A stretch of 64,000 nt of DNA. Source: Isoetes taiwanensis (lineage: Eukaryota; Streptophyta; Lycopodiopsida; Isoetales; Isoetaceae). Under the pieces are notes generated by a model. It did not search any database. It was not told where the DNA came from and saw only the letters and a program-made list of their open reading frames with translations. Below are positions 32,566 through 41,339 of the stretch, piece by piece. Within the stretch, counting starts at the first letter, position 1; every line of letters starts with the position of its first letter. Location of the stretch: contig JAJEKV010000059.1 of the NCBI GenBank assembly GCA_021234155.1, forward strand, positions 6,909,321 through 6,973,320. The letters run 5' to 3'. The position numbers and the translations under genes were made by a program.

Positions 32566-32990
32566 GAATAGACATTATCCCAATTTAATTGAATGATGGT
32601 TATAATAATAATAATTTTTTTTTTCGGGTGTTGCGGGTGCAAATGGCGCCATTTGCACTGTCAATGTGCCATTTTCAACCATGCTGAGGATGCAAATGGT
32701 GTCCTTCGCATGCTTAAGAATGGCATCTTGAGGGTGCAAATCATGGCGCCATTTGCACCCCAACACCTTTTTTTTTGGGGGGGGAAATTTTTTTGGGTGC
32801 TGGGGGTGTAAATGGCACTATGTTGCATCCTCAAGGTGCCATTTCCAAGCATGCTGAGGATGCAAATGGCGCCATGGCATGGCGCCATTTGCATTCACTA
32901 GCATGCAAAAAAAATATGTTGAGGATGCATTCACCAGCATGCATTTGGTCTGCTATAGCAAATGCACGTTCAGGTATGCCAGGAGATTTG
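32566..32990. repeat. Palindrome-rich boundary repeat, right copy, with a MITE-like core
   Basis: It starts ATTATCCCAATTTAATTGAA, the inverted copy of the left boundary. A 140-base unit with inverted ends follows: GGTGTTGCGGGTGCAAATGG at 32627 and CATTTGCACCCCAACACC ending at 32766. After a T/G run comes a second related unit beginning GGGTGCTGGGGGTGTAAATGG at about 32796. The latter leads through GGCGCCATGGCATGGCGCC (32867-32885) to CACCAGCATGCATTTGG. The termini look like those of a small inverted-repeat element nested in the T-rich flank. Confidence 0.7.
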
Positions 32991-33180
32991 CTGTGGAGTC
33001 ACCTTCATCCAGCCTGGTACCACTGAAGATTTTAGTCACGATGAGATTAAAAATGCGGCTTACAACTTTGACGAAGAGGCATTTAGTAGGGCAGGATTTG
33101 ACATTCTTATGAATGTTGGCAAAGAAAAGCATGATCCTACTAATGGCAGTGATTCAATTCAGCAACAAATTTCGCAATCG
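32962..33180 (+). pseudogene. Short coding-like fragment, unidentified
   Basis: One frame reads VTFIQPGTTEDFSHDEIKNA and continues FDEEAFSRAGFDILMNVG to about 33175. The composition is protein-like, with charged helices. It is flanked by repeats and has no start or domain that I recognise. It may be an exon piece carried by the repeat. Confidence 0.25.
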
Positions 33181-33707
33181 CATCGATCCGAGACATCGGA
33201 TCGCCATTCTAGAATGGGACGAGCATGCATGTCATGCATGCATGCGGGCGGCGCATGCCCGTTTTGGGTTGGGAGTTCGCTATTTCAAGCGCGTTTTTGC
33301 ATCCACGTCTCATCGGCGCTTCCTCTTCTCTCAGCAGTACCTTATTCTCTTTGAGTTGTTTCCAGGCAGGGGAGGGGCTTCCTTCTGCCTGGTTTAGCCA
33401 ATTTGGCGTATCTTTCTTGCTATCCTTTACCGGCCTTTGGCCTTGTCCTGTGACCTCGTCCTTGATCCTAGTTTGTAAGGAAGTTCTCTGGTAGTCGGGC
33501 GGTTTGTTGGTTTCTTGCGAGTCCCATTCTAGAATCGCATCGATCCAGGAACATCGGATCGCCATTCTAGAATGGGACGAGCATGCATGTCATGCATGCA
33601 TGCGGGCGGCGCATGCCCGTTTTGGGTTGGAAGTTCGCTATTTCGGGCGTTTCTGCATCCACGTCTCATCGGCGCTTCCTCTTCTCTCAGTGATTACCTT
33701 ATTCTCT
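33176..33707. repeat. Direct duplication of a 175 bp palindromic segment
   Basis: Copies at 33176-33353 and 33533-33707 share AATCGCATCGATCC, the palindromic CCATTCTAGAATGG, the CATGCATGTCATGCATGCAT cluster and GGGCGGCGCATGCCCGTTTT. They also share the end CTTCCTCTTCTCTCAG. They differ by small indels (CAAGCGCG lost in the second). The intervening 180 bases end in the 33-mer that recurs at 34175. Confidence 0.85.
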
Positions 33708-34207
33708 TTGAACCCACCCCCCCCCTTCTTCTTGTTTATTATATTTTGTACAAGTTACATTTTATCATGTTTTTCCACCCATTTGGGTGATGCTCTTTCC
33801 ACTACCGGGTGATGCTATTCTCGGTATGTTTTCGTTTGTTGTGTTGGTGATGTGCAGTGTACGGGTTGGCGGCGGCATCCGTTTCGACTTCTCCATGCGG
33901 GGGTTTTGGGGCGATTCTATGCCTTACGTTTGTCTAAGCCCCTGCCGAAGGCTTATCACTAGGGGTTTTCCTCGAAAAACCGAAAGGCGGGGTTTTTTAA
34001 TCCGGTGATAAGCTTTTCGCAGGTACATCAACCACTCATCTATTAGCATTGTATTTGTTTTAAGGTCCAAATGATATAATTGGATTTTCCTTTATTTTTT
34101 GTGGGTAGTTCGCATGTGTGCTACCCACCCTTATCCACCATTGTAGAAAATCTTTGAGATGAATGAGAAGCCTATTTGTTGGTTTCTTGCGAGTCCCATT
34201 CTAGAAT
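33503..34207. repeat. 33 bp direct repeats flanking a 640 bp segment
   Basis: TTTGTTGGTTTCTTGCGAGT followed by CCCATTCTAGAAT occurs identically at 33503-33535 and 34175-34207. The segment between includes the second palindromic copy and a hairpin at 33942-34022. The layout could be a long target-site duplication or a product of unequal recombination. Confidence 0.7.
33942..34022. repeat. Imperfect hairpin
   Basis: The arms CTGCCGAAGGCTTATCAC (33942-33959) and GTGATAAGCTTTTCGCAG (34005-34022) pair at 15 of 18 positions. A/T-rich inner sequence can pair further (GGTTTTCCTC region). It could be a small fold-back element. Confidence 0.5.
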
Positions 34208-34482
34208 TTAGCTTCATAAACAAATTTTCTTGTGATGCCCTTCTTGATGCCCTTGTAAAATAGGTAAAACTTGCTAACTTAAGTTGCGGTATTTTTTTTT
34301 TTTGTTGTTGTCCCCGATATTAATGGCGCCAATAAATTGCACTTTAGATGCATTTTTTTTTGCTAAATGGCGCCATAATTGTTCAAAAAATCGTCATAAA
34401 ATGGATTAAAAAGGATTTTCATCCCTAATTGGAATCACGAAATTTCTCATTTTAATGAAATTGTGCTTAATTTGAATGTTCT

Positions 34483-35160
34483 AATTTGGCAGATTGGATT
34501 TCTCCAGGCAATGCTTCCATCTGGATTGAAGCTACAGGATCTTCAAGTGGTTTATGTATCATTTGGAAGAATCTTAAGCATACATCCTTATTCAATAGCC
34601 CTTGTAAATCCTGGCAGGCTATCGCATTTTCCTCTAATGAGAATAAATTTGGCATTATAAACATTTATGCTCCAACTGATTCAAGAGATAGAGAAACTCT
34701 TTGGTCAAATATAGGCAGTTGGCATCTAGATCATGACATTTCAACTTGGATCTTGGGAGGAGACTTTAACAATACTCCTACTTGGGACCTCAAAGTGGGT
34801 AAACATCTAATTTTTTGCAGAGAAAAGATCTCCTGGAATAATCTTGTTGATAACCATCTCTTGCACCATATTCTATCCTCTACTGCAAAATACATCTGGA
34901 GTAACAAGCAAGATGGTAACAAAGGAGTTTTTTGTGCCCTTGATAGATTCTACATCATAAATTTGACCAATGACTTCTGGAACAATTGTCTGGTAATGCA
35001 CTTCGCTCTCTGACCACCAACCTCAGTTTTTAACTATTAAGCATGAAGTTCTGCTAAATAGACAGGGCAACATTCCTTTTAAATTCAATTGCTCTTTGCT
35101 AAAATTTGAGGCTTTCTGTGCTGAGTTTAATGCTTGTTTCACATTGCCAGTTAAGAATTT
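34483..35160 (+). pseudogene. LINE-B endonuclease domain, 5'-truncated
   Basis: Reads ADWISPGNASIWIEATGSSS, then FGIINIYAPTDSRDRETLW (INxYAP segment). It continues with WILGGDFNNTPTWD (the GDFN catalytic segment) and FCALDRFYI near 34940. A frameshift at about 35005 moves the frame, after which LSDHQPQFLTIKHEVLLN supplies the SDH motif that closes the AP-endonuclease-like domain. The N-terminal strand with the usual WN..GL is absent. The insert after LP at about 35150 separates it from the next part. Confidence 0.85.
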
Positions 35161-35716
35161 ATGTTAAGTTAAGAAGAGTTCCATTGGAGAAAAAAATGCC
35201 AACTACCAATATTGCACACTAATTAATAAGTAATACGCACCTAAGGTTAACACAAATGTAGTGCTAGACTTTGCAACTAATTTGTTAGAAATGAGGGGTC
35301 CTTCCATCACGAAAACACCGAGCAATTATTGAAAGAGCTATAAAACAAAATATGACTATACACATAATATTATGAAAATGCATGCAACAAGAAATATGCA
35401 TTTTTAAATAAAACATAATTAACCTAACTATATTGTTAACCTTTCTCACTTAACAGTTATGTTAAGTTAGTGCTTAACTGAGTTAAGTGTACCTCTCCTA
35501 GATCACTTAACTTCTAGTTTAAAATAAGGGGACCAGTTAAAGTTTTAATTAAACTTAACTTAACTATTGCCAGTATGAAAATGACCTTGTTAAGTTAACC
35601 ATAGTTAAAAATCTAACCAAATCCTAACTTAGCTAGTAGTAACTTAAGTGGTAGTGTGAAAGCAAGTTTCCATTATTTGCCACATTTAACCTAACTTAAC
35701 CGTCAGTGGGAATTGA
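35150..35716. mobile_element. MITE-like insertion in LINE-B
   Basis: About 560 bases of AT-rich non-coding DNA interrupt the LINE ORF between FTLP and DPKSFYSN. The ends are imperfect inverted repeats: TTCACATTGCCAGTTAAG at about 35137-35154, against CTTAACCGTCAGTGGGAA at about 35695-35712, 14 of 18 pairing. Internal words AGTTAAGTTA / TAACTTAAC repeat in both directions. I could not fix a target duplication, so the superfamily and exact borders are open. Confidence 0.55.
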
Positions 35717-36216
35717 CCCTAAATCCTTTTACTCCAATCTCCCAAGAGTTAACTTGAACAATTCCACCTCTATGAAGGAATTCTATTCCAATATCAAAGC
35801 TTCCAAAGGTTGGATAAAAAATTGGGCCAAAAACTATCATGCTCAGAGAAATGTCAAGAAAAATAGATACTTGCAAGATATTAAACATGTAAGAATGCAG
35901 CTCCAGAATGATCCTCTAAATCTCAACCTTCATTTAATGGAAGGCAATTTGGAGAATTCAATCAAAATGATAGAAGAAATTGAAGCCAAGGGTGCTGCTA
36001 TTTGCTGTAAACTGAAATATCATGCTAATATAGATAAGGGCAACCCCAAATTCTTTTTCAGGGTAGCCAAGAACAAGCTATTCAAATCCAATATTTCAAA
36101 AGTTCATTCTCATCCTATATAATAAAATTATACTGTTTGTCAGTTTTGAATGGTGCCCTAAATCCAACGGCTTAAATCATTCAACTATATTGAACGGTCT
36201 AGATTTTTTTTTCCTT

Positions 36217-36314
36217 GCTTTAGGGTTTCGGTAGAGGGTCGGGAGTTTCCAAGGGAGATCGTGGTGCTTTAGGGTTTCGGCAGAGGGTAGGGAGTTTCCA
36301 AGGGAGATCGTGGC
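36217..36314. repeat. 49 bp tandem duplication
   Basis: Copies at 36217-36265 and 36266-36314 start GCTTTAGGGTTTCGG and end GGGAGATCGTGGT(G). They differ at a few bases and lie in the 5' part of the Helitron. Confidence 0.9.
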
Positions 36315-36971
36315 ATTCGATCTTGGCAGCCTTCACTCTCTGATTGGCTAACTGACCTATTGCATATTCTTCTTTCATTTTTTCCCTTTCATAGCACTCA
36401 GGAGCTTCCTTAGCCTTTCATTTTTCACTCAAGAGCTTTATTTGAATGTCGGAAGCGATGGAAATGGATACCTTATATTCTTCAAAAGGCAGTAATGACG
36501 AATATGTTGAGGGTTCAGAGTCGACCAATTGTGATATCCAATTCTTTCATCAATCGGGTTGGATTTGGTCTTAAGATCGTGTTTAATCTGAAGGATTTGG
36601 GTTATGCAGAGGGTTTTCGTGCAGAGGATTTCCGTGGAATTTAATCTATAGATAAAGATAGACATCTCTGCAAAACAGATAGCTGCAAAACAGATTTAAT
36701 CTGTAGGCCATTCCGATAGCTGCAAAACATATTTTGACAGTCTCTGTAGCAGTGATGACCATTGTAACGATTCTGAACCCTGTATTTGATTGATGTATGT
36801 TTTTATTCATTCATGAGACATTGCTTTTTGCATATGCTCTCTTATCTTCGACTGTAAATGAGCATGGTAAATTCATGATGTGTTGTTGTACACTGGAAAT
36901 ATTATGATCGATATTTATATACAAGCAGGGCATCCCATAATTGCTCCTAGAATCCCATAATTGCTGGTTAT

Positions 36972-37585
36972 TGCAAGCAAGGATGCCTGGAAGAGGCTAT
37001 CACTTTTTTTGACTTAGTGCTTTCAAGGCACTTGGAGTACAATGACCTCATGTTGTACTTAACTGGGAAATATGGGAAAAGCTCTTATTTTTTTCAAGCA
37101 AATGCCTGAGAAGGATGTGATTTTTTGGATTGCCCTGGCTGCTGTACCACAACGAGACATCTTTCAGATACATGTCTCTTATTTAAAATGATGCTATTGA
37201 ATGTTGGCTATGGAATGCCATGATGGGTTACATGGAGAACGAATGCTTCAAGAAAGCCTACCAGCTCTTTGAAAGCATGCATTGTCAAGATGTGGTCTCA
37301 TGGAATACGTGATTGATGCTTATAAAAAGTGGAGACAACTCGATCATGCACTTCGACTCTTTAATCAAATGCTGCAGCAGAATGTAGTGTCTTGGAATGT
37401 CATGATTGCAGTACATGCGCAACAATGTTGGAGGAAAGATGCACTCCAAATGCTTAATGAAATGTAGGCAAAAGGTTTTGTTCCTTTTCAGTCGTATTTT
37501 GTTTGCCAGTATTCTGTTTGCATGTAGCCACACTGGTTTAGTAGATCTTGATTGTCATTGATTTGCCTTCATTACAAATTACAAA
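36972..37585 (+). pseudogene. PPR protein fragment (PLS-type), captured by a Helitron
   Basis: Successive frames give CKQGCLEEAITFFDLVLSRH (36972), FFKQMPEKDVIFWIALAAV (37095) and NAMMGYMENECFKKAYQLFE (37217). Next come QDVVSWNT and VIDAYKKWRQLDHALRLFNQ (37307), and QNVVSWNVMIAVHAQQCWRK with DALQMLNEM. The last block ends with CSHTGLVDLD near 37530 in a further frame. The xDVVSWNxMI..Y...G....A..LF..M spacing at about 31-35 residues and the ACSHTGLVD block are typical of plant PLS-class pentatricopeptide proteins, which bind organelle RNA. At least four frameshifts or stops are present. It sits wholly within the Helitron and on its plus strand. Confidence 0.85.
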
Positions 37586-37626
37586 CTGTAATGCACCTTC
37601 TATGAAGCATTAGAGTTGCATGATTG

Positions 37627-37846
37627 CCACCTTGGCGGGATATGGTGGTTTTGTGAAGCAAGTGAAGCAAAATCTCGATTAACAATCGGCATTTGGGCGG
37701 ATGGTACATCTTGGAGAACTTTGCTTTGCTTTTGACCACCTTGGCAGGGATATGGTGGTTTTGTGAAACAAGTGAAGCAAATTCTCGATTAACAATCGGC
37801 AATTGGGCGGATGGTACATCTTGGAGAACTTTGCTTGGCTTTGCCG
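37627..37846. repeat. 109 bp tandem duplication
   Basis: Copies at 37627-37735 and 37736-37845 share CCACCTTGGC(A)GGGATATGG and CAAGTGAAGCAAA. They also share CTCGATTAACAATCGGCA and ATGGTACATCTTGGAGAAC. The few differences suggest a fairly recent duplication relative to the PPR decay. Confidence 0.9.
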
Positions 37847-38461
37847 CAGTAAATTAACCTGAATTGCATTGATATTTTAATCCACTTTCTAAATGACATG
37901 GAATTTTGAGGCTTGATATTGGACATACTGGAGAGTTAAAAATAATATTTTGAGGAAAGGGCTATGTTGGATGGAGAATCCATGGTAATAATATCTTAGC
38001 TATTCAATTTAAAATTCGTATCAATAATTGGAATGTAGAACAAAAACATAGATTCTTATTCTTCACAGAGGACCTTCGAAATCATACTCAGAAGCATTGA
38101 AATGCTCCGAACGGATGGAAATAGAGGGTGCGATGCAAAGACACGAATATCGTATTCTTTGGTACTTTGCAAAAAGTGGTTCTAAATGTAACTTTATGCA
38201 TCTATTCGAATGTCACTTTTTGGTATCAATGATTGGTCATGTTTTATAAAATGGTACTATGTGAAGCTTATTTAGAATGACATTGCATACATCAAACATT
38301 ATATTACTTATGTTCAATTTGAAAGCATTAAGATACGTATGTTATAGTAGGAACATAACAAACACTAATGTACATTCATATAATAATTCTACCAAAAGCC
38401 CCCCTCAATGGACGCGCTTACACACTTAATGGACACGTTCAATGAACAAAATTCTAGGTAA

Positions 38462-38937
38462 CTAGAAACAGTGCCTAGCGTTGCTGGGCACCTTTTCTAT
38501 ATAATAAAACTGTTTATTTTTCGTAACTCATTGTCCACCAAAACATAATCCCACATTGTTTATGTACAGGCACATGGATCCATTCATTCTCAAATTCAAT
38601 CACATCGAATGCCCACTAAAGGTAGGCAATTTCTTTCAGTAATGATGTACTACCTCTTCAATGCGTGATTTTCAAAATATCAACAATAAAAATTTAACTG
38701 CAGAGTTAATATTGCACTCTCTTTTCATTGTTTTTATAACTTTACAGGTTCCTAACTAATCTCCAACAACATTGGGCACGGTTACTATCTTTGGATATTT
38801 TTGTTATAATGAAAGATTACTACACACTTTTCTCATTGCAGTCAAAACATTTACAAACTTCCACACTTTTCTCAATTGCAATCAAAACATTTGCAAACTT
38901 CCAGCTTATGCCCAGCAACGCTGGGCACTGTTACTAG
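38462..38937. mobile_element. Extra Helitron termini nested at the right end
   Basis: At 38462 a minus-oriented 3' end is visible: CTAGAAACAGTGCC, then CTAGCGTTGCTGGGCACC forming the hairpin. Immediately after, at 38496, a plus-oriented 5' end appears (TCTATATAATAAAACTG). The stretch 38496-38937 therefore has a complete pair of Helitron ends in only 442 bases, sharing its 3' end with the larger element. It is either a nested insertion or a second start used by the same 3' end. Confidence 0.6.
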
Positions 38938-41339
38938 TAACAATACTATTTTAGACAGCCACTCTGATATCTCAAACTTCTTTAATAGTAAGTATTCTGA
39001 TCTATTCTCTCAACATCCTTTTGACTCAAGCACTATTAGCAAGGCCAATTTGTTTTTGAAATGGTTCAGAATATTCCCCAAACTCAGGTTCCTACAGAAT
39101 ATGATTACATGAATGACAATTTATCTAATCCACCTAGTCTTGAGGAGATTTATAAAACCCTTTCTTCTCTAGCTAAAGGGAGAAGTCCTGGTCCTGATGG
39201 TTTGCCTACTGATTTCTATCTTCACTTTTGGGATATCTTACAATGTGATTTCTCTAGAATGATCCATGGCTTCTAGCTATCTAATCATCTTCATCCTGCA
39301 ATCTCTGCTGGACTTATTTCTTTGATTCCTAAAAAGGAGGACGCTATAGCTTTCTCGGATTGGAGACCAATTTCATTGACCAACACATCATATAAGGTAT
39401 GTGCCAAAATTATTGCCAATAGGGTTAAAGGCCATCTCCAGAATATTATTAGTCCTTCTCAATCTGCATTTCTCCCCAACAGGTATATTCTAGATAATTA
39501 CATTGCTACTGTTGAGGGGCTTCACTGGAATAAGCATACTGGCCAAAATTGTGTTCTCTTGAAATTGGATTTCTCCAAAGCTTTTGATACACTTCACTGG
39601 AATTTTATAAACTTTGCCCTTCATAAGCTTGGTTTCTCTGAAAAGATTATCAAATTGATTCATGGTCTGAACTCTAGATCTCAGTCCTCTGCAGGTGCAT
39701 TTTTCCCTCTGGCCAGAGGGGTAAGACAAGGTTGTCCCTTGGCCCCATACATTTTTATTGCTGTCACTGAGATTCTTACTCGAGTTATTAATCACCAGCA
39801 AAGTTTAGGGAATATTAAGGGTCTGATCTAGCCTGACAATTCATCCAACATGAATATCCTGCAATATGCTGATGATTCTTTTAGTTTTCTTAAAAATGAT
39901 GCTTCAAATATCATTGCTTATCTAGATATCATCAATGCTTTCAGTGCAGCCTCTGGTATTTCTCTAAATCTCAATAAATGCAGTATTATTGGGGAGACAG
40001 ATCAACAAGATATTTGTGGAATTAGTTGCATAAATTCCTCCCAAGCTACCAAGCTCTTGGGGTTACCTCTGTCTTTAGACAGTAATATTAAGGGTTTGTG
40101 GAATCCTATCATCTCCAATATAAAAAGGAAACTGAATTATTATGGTAATTGTTTATCCCTGGAAGGTAGGACCATCATTGCTAATAATGTTATTGCAAGC
40201 TCTCACATATACTTCTCATCTGCTCTGCTTGCTCCCAAATCTATCTATCTTCAGCTTGAGAAAATTGTCAGGAACTTCATATGGGGCAAAAAACATCTTA
40301 TCAATTGGAATTACTTAACTAAGCCCAAATCAAAGGGGGGCATTGGATGCAAAAATCTTTTTCTGCACGGCTCAGCTTTAGTTGGCAAATATATTTGGAA
40401 AGCTCTTTTCCAAAAAAAATAATCCAGCCACTGTATTCATCAGATACTCGCTGGAAAAATGCAAATTTAAAGGCCATCCCTCCATCGAGCATACTTTGCC
40501 TTCTTCTGCCTCCTTTTTAATCCAGCCTGCTCCTAACATCTCACCAATTATGAGAAAAATGATTCTTGCATGGAATAAAATCTCAGGCTGCTATGAACAT
40601 CAGGGGCTCACTAATTTTCATAATCATACTTCAATATTCTGGAATTCTACCCTCTCTGATTCTAGAAACATTCCCCTAGCATTCAAGCATCCTAGGATTT
40701 ACCCCAAGAAATGGAAAAATGCTGGAATTAATACCATTGGGGATCTCCAAGAGGATAATAGATAAATCACATGGACAGTTCTCAAGAGGAAATTGAATGG
40801 TACTCTTTCTGATAAAAAGCTTTACAACTATATAAAAGCCTTTCTATCAAATTCTGGTTTTAGATCTAATGCTTTTGTAATTGACTGGATTTGCAAAGGC
40901 AAACCAAAATATAAGGTCTCCTCTGTCTACAGCCTGCTAGCAAACAATGATAAGCCTTCAAAAGCTAAGCATTACTGGAATATCAATGATGAGTTGGAGA
41001 CTACACTCTGCAAACATATTTGGCTATCATTCTGCACCCATAAGATTTCTTACTTCATTTGGTTAATAGCAAATAAAAGCCTTCCTAATTTGGAATCTGC
41101 TGCCAAACTCTATAACCCTAGCAGAGTCAATAATGGCCTTGACCCTATATCCTCGAATTGTGTTTTATGTCAAGATTCAGTTGAGTCAATGATTCATATA
41201 TTTTACTGTAGGAAGCTAAATGATATATGGAATTGGTGTGAGGAAAAATTCAAAGTAAAAAGAGCTAATTCCTTCATTGACTATTTCTTAAACAATGGTG
41301 CTTTCTATAACACTGTTCTTTTCATTACTTTATGGAATA

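Larger units (their letters stand above)
36113..38937 (+). mobile_element. Helitron (2825 bp) carrying a PPR gene fragment, inserted in LINE-B
   Basis: Begins TCCTATATAATAAAATTATA at 36113 and ends with hairpin GCCCAGCAACGCTGGGC plus ACTGTTACTAG at 38937. The host bases are A36112 and T38938. Removing it joins LINE-B codons GTT CAT TCT CA|T AAC AAT in frame, so both ends are exact. No Rep/helicase is present. The interior holds a 49 bp tandem duplication, a PPR pseudogene, a 109 bp tandem duplication, and extra Helitron termini near the right end (38462 in minus orientation, 38496 in plus orientation). Confidence 0.9.
35709..40411 (+). pseudogene. LINE-B reverse transcriptase region (split by a Helitron)
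   Basis: The linker (DPKSFYSNLPRVNLNN to SKVHSH) runs to 36112. After the Helitron it resumes with NNTILDSHSDISNFFNSK at 38939. RT motifs then follow in order: GRSPGPDGLPTDFY (39177), SLIPKKEDA and SDWRPISLTNTSYKVCAK (39316-39400), and LLKLDFSKAFDTLHW (motif A, 39555). Next are ARGVRQGCPLAPYIF (motif B, 39712) and LQYADDSFSF (motif C with the YADD catalytic box, 39859). The thumb-like SLEGRTIIANNVIASSHIYF and KIVRNFIWGK end near 40290. Disablements are a frameshift near 39060 and TAG stops near 39274 and 39829. This is the clearest protein in the window. Confidence 0.93.
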
